Source: UKL13-2 sp044229235
GTDB taxonomy: Bacteria; Pseudomonadota; Gammaproteobacteria; Burkholderiales; Usitatibacteraceae
Reading direction: 5' to 3'
DNA length: 64,000 nt
NCBI GenBank assembly: GCA_044229235.1
Contig: JBGATH010000016.1
Coordinates: 1-64,000 of the forward strand
This document shows positions 33,476-41,739 of this stretch, one piece after another (position 1 is the stretch's first letter; each line of letters starts with the position of its first letter). A program made the translations under genes and the position numbers. A model generated the notes under the pieces. The model did no database searches, was not told the origin of the DNA, and saw only the letters and a list, made by a program, of their open reading frames with translations.

Positions 33476-34858
33476 ATGTCCGCCACACCTCCCGCGCAAA
33501 AGCCTTCGAAGAAAGTCTTCATCAAGACTTTTGGCTGCCAGATGAACGAGTACGACTCGGACAAGATGGCCGACGTACTGCATGCCTTCGAAGGTTACGA
33601 GAAGACCCAGGTCCCCGAAGAAGCGGATGTGATTCTCTATAACTCGTGTTCCGTGCGCGAGAAGGCGTCGGAGAAACTGTTCAGTGATTTGGGCCGCATG
33701 CGGGCGCTCAAGGAAACGCGACCCGATCTGCTCATTGGTATCGGTGGCTGCGTGGCTTCCCAGGAAGGCGAGGCAATCGTCGAACGCGCACCGTACGTTG
33801 ACCTGGTGTTCGGACCGCAGACCCTGCACCGCCTGCCGGAAATGATCGCGGCACAGCGCGAAAGTGGCGCGTCGCAGGTCGACATTTCCTTTCCGGAAGT
33901 GGAAAAGTTCGACCACATGCCCCCGGCTCGGGTCGAGGGCGTTACGGCGTTTGTGTCCATCATGGAGGGCTGTTCAAAGTACTGCAGCTTTTGCGTGGTG
34001 CCCTACACCCGCGGCGAGGAGATTTCGCGGCCATTCGAAAGCGTCATGGATGAGATTCGCGGCCTCGTTGCGAAGGGTATTCGCGAAGTGACGCTGCTCG
34101 GCCAGAATGTCAACGCCTACGTGGGCGAGATGGCCGATGGCGGAAGCGCCGATTTCGCCTTGCTCCTGTCTGCCGTTCACGCCTTGCCGGGCATTGCGCG
34201 CATTCGCTACACCACGTCCCATCCGCTGGAATTCAATCAACGCCTGATCGACGCTTACGGCAAGCTTCCCAAGCTGGTGTCGCAATTGCATCTGCCGGTG
34301 CAGTCAGGTTCGGACCGTATGCTGGCGGCCATGAAGCGCAATTACACGGCAATGGAGTACAAGTCCATCATCCGGCGCTTGCGCGCGGTGCGGCCCGAAA
34401 TTTCGCTTACCAGCGATTTCATCGTGGGTTTTCCCGGCGAGACCGACGATGACTTTGAGCGCACCATGAAGCTGATCGAGGAAGTGGGCTTCGACGGCAG
34501 CTTTTCATTCATCTATTCGCGCCGTCCCGGCACCCCGGCCGCCAGCTTGCGCGACGACACGCCGTATGAGGTGAAACTGAAGCGCCTGCATCGCATGCAG
34601 AAATTGCTGGATGCGCAGTTGCATGCGGTCTCTGCCGCAATGGTCGGCACCACGCAGCGCGTACTGGTTGAGGGTGCCTCGCGCAAGGATGCGGGGGAGT
34701 TGATGGGACGCACCGACAACAATCGTGTGGTCAATTTTCCGGCCGGCGGTGAACATGCGGCGCGACTCGTCGGTCAGTTCATCGATGTCGCCATTACGGG
34801 GCTCAGCCACTACACGTTGCGTGGTGAAGTGGTTACGCGCGAAACTGTGGCCGGCTAG
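33476..34858 (+). CDS. miaB: tRNA-2-methylthio-N6-dimethylallyladenosine synthase MiaB
   Basis: 460 aa from the ATG at 33476 (AGGAGA upstream; an earlier in-frame ATG at 33389 lies in the structured element). The N-terminal methylthiotransferase domain has KTFGCQMNEYDS, the NSCSVREKA cluster Cys and GGCVASQEG. The radical-SAM CX3CX2C is CSKYCSFC, and a TRAM domain lies at the C-terminus. It methylthiolates position 37 of tRNAs reading U-starting codons. First gene of the miaB-phoH-aldolase-ybeY-corC-lnt run; phoH starts 3 bp later. Confidence 0.96.
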   Translation: MSATPPAQKPSKKVFIKTFGCQMNEYDSDKMADVLHAFEGYEKTQVPEEADVILYNSCSVREKASEKLFSDLGRMRALKETRPDLLIGIGGCVASQEGEAIVERAPYVDLVFGPQTLHRLPEMIAAQRESGASQVDISFPEVEKFDHMPPARVEGVTAFVSIMEGCSKYCSFCVVPYTRGEEISRPFESVMDEIRGLVAKGIREVTLLGQNVNAYVGEMADGGSADFALLLSAVHALPGIARIRYTTSHPLEFNQRLIDAYGKLPKLVSQLHLPVQSGSDRMLAAMKRNYTAMEYKSIIRRLRAVRPEISLTSDFIVGFPGETDDDFERTMKLIEEVGFDGSFSFIYSRRPGTPAASLRDDTPYEVKLKRLHRMQKLLDAQLHAVSAAMVGTTQRVLVEGASRKDAGELMGRTDNNRVVNFPAGGEHAARLVGQFIDVAITGLSHYTLRGEVVTRETVAG

Positions 34859-34861
34859 CGC

Positions 34862-35851
34862 ATGAAAACACCAACGCTCGAATTCTCCTTTACGCCTGTC
34901 GACAACCGGCGCCTTGCATCGCTGTGCGGTGCGCTGGACGCCAATATTCGCCAGATTGAGGCGGCGCTGGATGTTGCCATTGCGCGCCGCGGCGAAAAAT
35001 TCTCGGTCTCCGGCGAGCGCGACAGCATCGAACTGGCGGCCAAAGTGCTCAACCGGTTTTACGCCAAGGCGCACAATGATTTCAGCGTGGAGGAAATCCA
35101 GCTCGGCATCGTCGAGATGCGGCACGCCCGCGACAGCCGCGAGCAGCGTGAAGCCAAGGTAAGCGATGAGCCGCAAGTGCAGGACGAAATTTCATTGCAC
35201 ACCAGGCGGGCCGACCTGCGCGCGCGGACCGAGCATCAGGCGCAGTACATCCGCCAGATGCAAACGCATGACATCACGTTTGGCGTTGGCCCGGCGGGCA
35301 CCGGCAAAACCTATCTTGCCGTAGCCTGCGCGGTGGACGCCTTCGAACGCGACCTGGTCAAGCGCATCGTTCTTACCCGTCCGGCGGTCGAGGCGGGTGA
35401 AAAACTTGGTTTTCTGCCGGGGGACCTGTCCCAGAAAGTGGACCCCTACCTTCGTCCGCTTTACGACGCCCTGTACGACCTGCTCGGTTTCGACAAGGTC
35501 AACCGGATGTTTGAACGCCAGCAAATCGAGGTTGCGCCGCTGGCATTCATGCGCGGCCGGACGCTGAATCATTCGTTCATCATCCTCGATGAGGCGCAGA
35601 ATACGACGCCTGAGCAGATGAAAATGTTCCTGACACGCATCGGCTTCGGCACCAAGGCAGTCATCACCGGGGATGTGACGCAAATGGACCTGAAACATGG
35701 CCAGACCAGCGGCTTGATCGATGCGCGCAATGTGCTGCAAGGCATACGCGGCATCGCCTTCACCATCTTCCAGGCCAACGACGTGGTGCGGCATCCGCTG
35801 GTGCAGTCAATCGTGACGGCCTATGAGGCCTATCACCGCAAGATACGCTGA
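34862..35851 (+). CDS. ybeZ: PhoH-like ATPase (YbeZ)
   Basis: 329 aa. A KH-like N-terminal region is followed by the P-loop ATPase, with Walker A GPAGTGKT at residues 143-150 and Walker B FIILDEAQNTTPEQMKMFLTRIG. PhoH/YbeZ works with the endonuclease YbeY in rRNA maturation. The usual direct phoH-ybeY adjacency is interrupted here by an aldolase-like gene whose ATG shares the last base of this stop codon. Confidence 0.94.
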   Translation: MKTPTLEFSFTPVDNRRLASLCGALDANIRQIEAALDVAIARRGEKFSVSGERDSIELAAKVLNRFYAKAHNDFSVEEIQLGIVEMRHARDSREQREAKVSDEPQVQDEISLHTRRADLRARTEHQAQYIRQMQTHDITFGVGPAGTGKTYLAVACAVDAFERDLVKRIVLTRPAVEAGEKLGFLPGDLSQKVDPYLRPLYDALYDLLGFDKVNRMFERQQIEVAPLAFMRGRTLNHSFIILDEAQNTTPEQMKMFLTRIGFGTKAVITGDVTQMDLKHGQTSGLIDARNVLQGIRGIAFTIFQANDVVRHPLVQSIVTAYEAYHRKIR

Positions 35852-36984
35852 TGGCGGCCGCTGCCTCTAGCGTCGCGCGTGCCGCCCTGAAGCGGCAATG
35901 CAATCGCATCGTGCCGGGCAATCCCGCGCCGTTGCCACAGAATGAACTGCTGGCGATCGCCGACTGGATGGCCAGCAACCAGTACGATATCGACTACTAC
36001 GGTACCGGCAAGCTCGTCTCAGACTTTGAGGCCAAGGTTGCCAGGCTGCTGGGCAAGCCTGCGGCAGTGTTCATGCCCAGCGGCAAGATGGCCTCGCTCA
36101 TCGCGCTGCGAATATGGGCCGACCGCGCGCACAACGCCGACTTCGGGATGCACCAGACGGCACACCTTGAACTTCATGAAGAACATGCCTATCGCAAGCT
36201 GCATGGCTTGCGCGGCCATTTCCTTGGCCGGCAGGGCGAACCCCTGTTGTCGCGCGACCTGCTGCTTTGCGATATCCCGGTTTCTTCGATTGTCATCGAA
36301 TTGCCGATGCGCGAGATCGGCGGGCAGTTGCCGCCTTGGGAAGACCTGCAGCAGCAGCGGGCGGTTGCCAGCGGCCGTGGAACCCGTCTGCACCTGGACG
36401 GTGCGCGCCTTTGGGAAACGCTGTCTTTCTACGAGGGAAAGACCTACGCCGACATTGCTGCGCTGTTCGATTCGGTTTACGTGTCCATGTACAAGGGCAT
36501 CGGCGGAATTTCCGGCGCGATGTTGCTTGGCGACACCGCCTTTATCGCGGAAGCCCGCATCTGGCTTACCCGCCACGGCGGTACCATCTCCCAGCAATAT
36601 CCGGTTGTCGCCAGCGCCGCCATGCGCTTCGACCAGCGCCTCAAGCGCATGCCGGACTACTTCCGGCGGGCGCAGACTTTTGCCGCGGCAATGCAGTCCG
36701 TGCCCGGCGTACAGGTCAACCCGACCGTTCCGCAAGCAAACCTCGTGCACCTGCGATTTGACCTGCCGCCGCAAAAGTGGGAAGCCGCGCGCGACCACAT
36801 GGCCGCCATCGAGCGCATCTGGCTCGGCGGGCCGCGAACACTGCCGGACAAGGCAATCACCGAAGTGGAGATCTATGTGGGTGAGGGCCTGATGGCACTG
36901 GACGACGCGGAAGTCGTTGCCGCCTATGTGAAGCTGTTGCAATTGGCGGGCAAGGGAGCAATCGCGGGGGCGGCGTTGGCGTGA
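35851..36984 (+). CDS. PLP-dependent threonine aldolase / beta-eliminating lyase-like protein
   Basis: 377 aa, fold-type I PLP protein of the low-specificity threonine aldolase family. Seen: YDIDYYGTGKLVSDFEAKVARLLGK, FMPSGKMASLIALR, the pyridoxal-contacting RLHLDGARLWE and the PLP lysine in VYVSMYKGIGGISGAML. Its first base overlaps the phoH stop and its end overlaps the ybeY start by 4 bp, so it is translated within the operon. It could cleave threonine/allo-threonine to glycine and acetaldehyde; the N-terminal ~20 residues are longer than in typical aldolases. Substrate not certain. Confidence 0.85.
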   Translation: MAAAASSVARAALKRQCNRIVPGNPAPLPQNELLAIADWMASNQYDIDYYGTGKLVSDFEAKVARLLGKPAAVFMPSGKMASLIALRIWADRAHNADFGMHQTAHLELHEEHAYRKLHGLRGHFLGRQGEPLLSRDLLLCDIPVSSIVIELPMREIGGQLPPWEDLQQQRAVASGRGTRLHLDGARLWETLSFYEGKTYADIAALFDSVYVSMYKGIGGISGAMLLGDTAFIAEARIWLTRHGGTISQQYPVVASAAMRFDQRLKRMPDYFRRAQTFAAAMQSVPGVQVNPTVPQANLVHLRFDLPPQKWEAARDHMAAIERIWLGGPRTLPDKAITEVEIYVGEGLMALDDAEVVAAYVKLLQLAGKGAIAGAALA

Positions 36985-37421
36985 GCGGCGCCAGTGCAAT
37001 AACGATCCAGCGCGCCAGCCGCCTGCCGGGCATTCCCGCAAGCCGCCAATTCCGTATCTGGCTTGCGGCCGCCTTGCCGCAGCGCGCGCACCTCGGCGTG
37101 CGCATCGTCAACGCCGCGGAGGGGCGCCGGCTCAATCGCGAATTCCGCGGCAAGGATTACGCCACCAACGTGCTGACTTTTGTTTATCACGATCCCGGCG
37201 CGGATATGCTCGAGGGTGACCTCGTGCTGTGTGCTCCCGTGGTGGCGAAAGAGGCGCGTGAACAGCGGAAGGCCCTGCAGGCTCATTACGCGCACCTCAC
37301 CGTGCATGGCGTACTGCACCTGGCCGGCATGGACCACGAACGCGAGCGCGATGCCCGCAAGATGGAAGCCCGGGAAGTGGCCATTCTTGCGTCGCTGGGC
37401 TACGGCGACCCCTACGCCTGA
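36981..37421 (+). CDS. ybeY: Endoribonuclease YbeY
   Basis: 146 aa from a GTG that overlaps the previous stop (GTGA). The zinc motif HGxLHLxGxDH is present as HGVLHLAGMDHERERDA near the C-terminus, and GKDYATNVLTFVYHD and GDLVLCAPVV are family features. YbeY is a metal-dependent RNase for 16S rRNA 3'-end maturation and ribosome quality control, together with PhoH/YbeZ. Confidence 0.94.
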   Translation: MSGASAITIQRASRLPGIPASRQFRIWLAAALPQRAHLGVRIVNAAEGRRLNREFRGKDYATNVLTFVYHDPGADMLEGDLVLCAPVVAKEAREQRKALQAHYAHLTVHGVLHLAGMDHERERDARKMEAREVAILASLGYGDPYA

Positions 37422-37488
37422 TGCCGCCGCAAGGGTGCGTAGTGCGATTGTGTTAAATTGAATTTCTCGAAACAGCGCAGTTTTCAAC

Positions 37489-38361
37489 ATGGACGCATCA
37501 CCAAAACGCTCTCTGCTGGAGCGTCTGTCTTCAATGCTCCTGCGGGAGCCTGAAGACCGCGGCCAGCTGGTGGAATTGCTGCACGGGGCGTTTGAAAACA
37601 ATCTCCTTGATGCGGAAGCCCTGGCGATGATCGAGGGCGTGATGCAGGTCTCGGAGATGCACGCGCGCGACGTCATGATTCCGCGATCGCAGATGGACAT
37701 GATCGACGTCGAGGAAAACCCCGATGCGTTCATTCCCTTCGTCATTGAGACGGCACACTCGCGATTCCCGGTTTTTGAGGGCGGCAAGGACAATGTCATC
37801 GGCATCCTGCTGGCCAAGGATCTGTTGCGCTATTACGCCAACGCCGACGATTTTGATGTGCGCGACATGCTTCGGCCGGCAGTTTTCGTGCCTGAATCGA
37901 AGCGCCTCAATGTCCTGTTGCGCGATTTCAAGGCCAATCGCAACCATATGGCCATCGTCGTCGACGAGTACGGTGGCGTCGGCGGCCTCATCACCATTGA
38001 GGACGTGCTCGAGCAGATCGTCGGCGACATCGAGGATGAGTTCGATTTCGACGAAACCGAGGACAACATCCTGCCGGACAAGTCCGGCCGCTTTCGCGTC
38101 AAGGCCGTGACTGAGATCGGTGATTTCAACAGCGCATTTGAAACCAGTTTTTCCGACGAGGATTTCGATACCGTGGGTGGACTGGTCATGAACCGTTTTG
38201 GGCGCGTGCCCAAGCGAGGCGAGTCGGTAACCTTTGACGGCTTCAAGTTTTCCATACTGCGCGCGGACAGCCGCAAAGTGCACTCATTGCTGGTGGAAAA
38301 GATTGCCAGTGCAAATGCTGCTGACAACCGGGCCGAACCGGCGAGCAAATCGACGGCATGA
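37489..38361 (+). CDS. corC: CBS-domain transporter-associated protein CorC
   Basis: 290 aa: two CBS domains (VMIPRSQMDMIDVEENPDAF to about residue 185, with NHMAIVVDEYGGVGGLITIEDVLEQIVGDIEDEFD) and a C-terminal CorC/HlyC domain (FDTVGGLVMNRFGRVPKRGE). There are no membrane helices, so it is cytoplasmic or peripheral. CorC is linked to Mg2+/Co2+ resistance and, by context, to the lipoprotein pathway. Its stop overlaps lnt by 4 bp (ATGA). Confidence 0.94.
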   Translation: MDASPKRSLLERLSSMLLREPEDRGQLVELLHGAFENNLLDAEALAMIEGVMQVSEMHARDVMIPRSQMDMIDVEENPDAFIPFVIETAHSRFPVFEGGKDNVIGILLAKDLLRYYANADDFDVRDMLRPAVFVPESKRLNVLLRDFKANRNHMAIVVDEYGGVGGLITIEDVLEQIVGDIEDEFDFDETEDNILPDKSGRFRVKAVTEIGDFNSAFETSFSDEDFDTVGGLVMNRFGRVPKRGESVTFDGFKFSILRADSRKVHSLLVEKIASANAADNRAEPASKSTA

Positions 38362-39938
38362 CCCGGTTACGCGTGGCGGCGCCGCCGCTCGCATTGCAGT
38401 TGCTTGTGGCTTTTGGCGCCGGGGCCATCGGCGTGCTGGCATTTGCGCCGTTCCGCTGGTGGCCGCTTGGTGTCCTGTCGCTGGCCCTGCTGTTCGGCCT
38501 GTGGAGCCGCGAGGCGCGTGCGGGGCGAACTTTTGCGATTGGCTTTGCCTGGGGGCTAGGCCTGTTTACAGGCGGTGTGTCGTGGATTTATGTGAGCCTG
38601 CACGTGTACGGCAACATGCCTGCGGTGCTTGCTGGCGCATCGACATTTCTGTTCTGTTGTTACCTGTCGATTTACCCGGGATTGGCGGGTATTTGCGCCC
38701 AACAGCTGCGCAATCGCTTCGCCATCGGTCCGTCTGCCGGGCTGGTGCTGGTGATTCCGGCGTGCTTCGTGATGTTCGAGTATCTGCGCGGCTGGTTGCT
38801 GACTGGTTTTCCCTGGCTGACCATGGGATATGCACAGGCGCCCGGCGGTCCGATTGCTGTTCCGCTGGCCGGGTTCGCGCCGGTTGCCGGGGTCTACGGC
38901 ATCTCCTGGCTGTTGGCATTGAGCGCTGCGGTCGGCGTGGCGCTGTTCAATCCCGTCAGCAGCGTCGCAGTTACGGGCCGCGGCCGCGCGATGCTGCTTG
39001 CCTCGATGCTGCTGGTATGGGGGTTGGGCGCGGGGTTGCGCCATCTCAACTGGAGTGAGGCCGATGGACCGGTCGTGACGGCCGCGCTGCTGCAGGGAAA
39101 CATTGCCCAGGAACTCAAATGGCGCGCTGACCAGCAGGACGCCACCTTGAAAAATTACGCATTGCTGGTCGAGCAGTCACGCGCGCGACTCATTGTCCTG
39201 CCGGAAACAGCATTGCCGGGCTTTCTCGACCAGATGCCGCCGGAATACATGCAGTACCTGGAAAAACACGCGCGGCAAAATGGCGCCGATCTGGTTGTCG
39301 GAGTGCCAATCGCAGAACGCGGCGCTTCGGGCGTCGAGCCGTACCGATACGCAAACAGCGCCATCTCGATGGGCGTGTCGCCGGCGATGCGTTACGACAA
39401 GCAGCACCTGGTGGCATTTGGCGAATTCATGCCGCCGCTGTTTTCCTGGGTTTATCGTTGGCTGCAAATACCTTTGGCGGGCTTTACGCCTGGCGGCAGC
39501 GGGCAGGCGCCAATGGCCATTGCCGGCACGCGTGTCGCGGTCAATATTTGCTACGAGGATGCCTTCGGCCGTGAAATCGCGCTGCAGGCGGCAGGCGCGG
39601 GTTTGCTGGTGAACATGTCCAACATGGCGTGGTACGGCGAGTCGCTGGCGGCTGAGCAACACGCCCAGTTCTCGCAGATGCGCGCCCTGGAGACCTCGCG
39701 GTGGATGCTGCGCGCCACCAACACCGGCGTGACCGCCGCCATCGATGAACAGGGCGTAGTAGTGGCGGCGATGCCGCAGTTCAAGCGCGGTGTGCTGACT
39801 GTCGATGCGCAGCCCAGAAGCGGGGCGACGCCTTACACGCGCGTCGGAGATGCCTTGGCCTTGGCGATTCTTGTTTCGGTGCTGGTACTGGCCATCAGCA
39901 GCGGCCGGGGCAAGCGCGTAACCCCCGCTTCGTCATAG
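38358..39938 (+). CDS. lnt: Apolipoprotein N-acyltransferase
   Basis: 526 aa: about six N-terminal membrane helices, a periplasmic nitrilase-type domain and a final helix (LALAILVSVLVLAISS). Catalytic triad residues are Glu in LPETALPGFLDQMP, Lys in AMRYDKQHLVAFGEFMPP and Cys in VNICYEDAFGREIA. It adds the third acyl chain to outer-membrane lipoproteins. The end overlaps the convergent methyltransferase by 6 bp. Confidence 0.96.
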   Translation: MTRLRVAAPPLALQLLVAFGAGAIGVLAFAPFRWWPLGVLSLALLFGLWSREARAGRTFAIGFAWGLGLFTGGVSWIYVSLHVYGNMPAVLAGASTFLFCCYLSIYPGLAGICAQQLRNRFAIGPSAGLVLVIPACFVMFEYLRGWLLTGFPWLTMGYAQAPGGPIAVPLAGFAPVAGVYGISWLLALSAAVGVALFNPVSSVAVTGRGRAMLLASMLLVWGLGAGLRHLNWSEADGPVVTAALLQGNIAQELKWRADQQDATLKNYALLVEQSRARLIVLPETALPGFLDQMPPEYMQYLEKHARQNGADLVVGVPIAERGASGVEPYRYANSAISMGVSPAMRYDKQHLVAFGEFMPPLFSWVYRWLQIPLAGFTPGGSGQAPMAIAGTRVAVNICYEDAFGREIALQAAGAGLLVNMSNMAWYGESLAAEQHAQFSQMRALETSRWMLRATNTGVTAAIDEQGVVVAAMPQFKRGVLTVDAQPRSGATPYTRVGDALALAILVSVLVLAISSGRGKRVTPASS

Positions 39939-40709
39939 CGGACGCGCGCGCACCAGAAACTGCCAGGTGCATAACTCGGCCAGTTCCTTGGGTGTGACGC
40001 GTTCCAGGCAAAAGCGTCCCGCGCGGATGTTGATTTCCGGGTTGTGCTGCTGCGCCGAGTAGAAATCGGCAAGTTGCGGGTCCATGATGTGGTTCACGCG
40101 TTCGACGGCGTAGCCGGTCTCCTGCAGGAATCGCAGAATCTCCTTCAGCGTAAAGAAGCGGATATGGGTGATATCGAGCAGGCCACGCTCCACGTACGGC
40201 CAGATGCCGTTGTCCACCAGGTCGCGCATCAGCCCCAGGTGGCGCGTGTTGGGAATGCTCAGGATCATTTGCGCGTCGACGGTCAGGTAGGGCTTGATGT
40301 CGACCATCACCCGCCAGGGGTTATACATGTGCTCCAGCACATCAGCCATGACCACGGTGTCGATGGTGCCCTTGAGAATTCCCGACCCCTCCAGATCTAG
40401 CTCCTCGAATCGCCCGCAGAGCACCTGGTCGAGGCGCGGCGCGGCCAGGTCGGCGGTGGCGCGGTTGGGCTCGATGCCGATGGTACGGCAGTCGGGGAAA
40501 GTGGCTTTCACGTGCGCGCCGAGATTTCCGGAGGAGCAGCCCACATCCAGCAACACTCTGGGCGGCCGCGACATGGCCGGGAGAATATTCGGATTGAAGT
40601 GCTGGATATAGGGCGGTGCCTCGGCATCCACGACGTCGAGGAACTCCTGCCATGGATATTTCGGGGCGGCTGCGGCACCCGGCACGGGAACGAAAGGCTG
40701 GGAAGACAT
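39933..40709 (-). CDS. Class I SAM-dependent methyltransferase
   Basis: 258 aa from the ATG at 40709. SAM-binding motif I is VLLDVGCSSGNLGAHVK, followed by the acidic GIEPNRA and VVMADVLEHMYNPW (methyltransferase type 11/12 pattern with DVLEH). The substrate is unknown; this subfamily often acts on small molecules or surface glycans. It is a single gene, convergent with lnt and divergent from glyQ. Confidence 0.85.
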   Translation of the reverse strand: MSSQPFVPVPGAAAAPKYPWQEFLDVVDAEAPPYIQHFNPNILPAMSRPPRVLLDVGCSSGNLGAHVKATFPDCRTIGIEPNRATADLAAPRLDQVLCGRFEELDLEGSGILKGTIDTVVMADVLEHMYNPWRVMVDIKPYLTVDAQMILSIPNTRHLGLMRDLVDNGIWPYVERGLLDITHIRFFTLKEILRFLQETGYAVERVNHIMDPQLADFYSAQQHNPEINIRAGRFCLERVTPKELAELCTWQFLVRARPL

Positions 40710-40763
40710 GGCTATCCTGTGTTGAATCGACCGGCAACCGCGGCTGTTGCCACGGCAGTTACT

Positions 40764-40793
40764 TTGCGCCGCCTGCTGGCGAGCACGTAAAAT
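40764..40793 (+). promoter_or_regulatory. Probable sigma-70 promoter of glyQS
   Basis: TTGCGC (40764-40769) and TAAAAT (40788-40793), separated by 18 bp and 31 bp before the glyQ ATG. Two mismatches in the -35 and one in the -10 hexamer. Confidence 0.45.
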
Positions 40794-40824
40794 AGGAAGT
40801 TTAGCGCAACCGGTTTCCCCTTCG

Positions 40825-41739
40825 ATGATCACGTTTCAGGAAGTTATCCTCAAGCTCCAGCAATACTGGAACCAGCAGGGCTGTGCATTGCTCCAGCCCT
40901 ACGACATGGAGGTCGGGGCGGGAACATCGCACACTGCAACCTTCCTGCGCTCGCTGGGACCCGAACCGTGGCGGGCAGCCTATGTCCAGCCTTCACGCCG
41001 GCCCAAGGACGGGCGCTATGGCGAGAATCCCAATCGTTTGCAGCACTACTACCAGTATCAGGTGGTGCTGAAACCCTCGCCGCCGAACATTCTCGACCTG
41101 TACCTCGGCTCACTGGCCGCACTCGGTCTGGATCTGGCGCAAAACGACGTCCGCTTTGTCGAAGACGACTGGGAAAACCCGACGCTCGGCGCCTGGGGCC
41201 TCGGCTGGGAAGTGTGGCTCAACGGGATGGAAGTCACCCAGTTCACCTATTTCCAGCAGGTCGGCGGCCTGGAGTGCAAGCCGATCACCGGTGAAATCAC
41301 CTATGGTCTCGAACGGCTGGCGATGTACCTGCAGAACAAGGAAAACGTCTACGACCTGGTGTGGACAACGTGGGAAGAAAATGGCGTGCAGCGTACGCTC
41401 ACTTACGGCGACGTTTATCACCAGAATGAAGTCGAGCAATCCACCGCCAACTTTGAGCATGCAAACATCGAGGCGCTGCTGCAGCATTTCGCTGATCATG
41501 AGGGCCATGCCAAGTTGCTGATGGAAACACAACTGGCATTGCCGGCATACGAACAGGTACTGAAAGCCGCACACACCTTCAACCTGCTCGACGCCGCCGG
41601 CGCAATTTCAGTTACCGAGCGCGCGGCCTACATTGGCCGCATTCGCAACCTGGCGCGCAGCGTGGCGCAAAGCTATTACGAATCGCGTGAGCGGATGGGC
41701 TTTCCGATGCTGCACCAGACAAAGCGGGAGGCTGCATGA
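40825..41739 (+). CDS. glyQ: Glycyl-tRNA synthetase alpha subunit
   Basis: 304 aa from the ATG at 40825 (MITFQEVILKLQQYWNQQGCALLQPYDMEVGAGT). Class II catalytic features include FLRSLGPEPWRAAYVQPSRRPKDGRYGENPNRLQHYYQYQV and GLEC-KPITGEITYGLERLAMY. It forms the alpha2beta2 enzyme with GlyS, which overlaps it by 4 bp (ATGA). Confidence 0.97.
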   Translation: MITFQEVILKLQQYWNQQGCALLQPYDMEVGAGTSHTATFLRSLGPEPWRAAYVQPSRRPKDGRYGENPNRLQHYYQYQVVLKPSPPNILDLYLGSLAALGLDLAQNDVRFVEDDWENPTLGAWGLGWEVWLNGMEVTQFTYFQQVGGLECKPITGEITYGLERLAMYLQNKENVYDLVWTTWEENGVQRTLTYGDVYHQNEVEQSTANFEHANIEALLQHFADHEGHAKLLMETQLALPAYEQVLKAAHTFNLLDAAGAISVTERAAYIGRIRNLARSVAQSYYESRERMGFPMLHQTKREAA

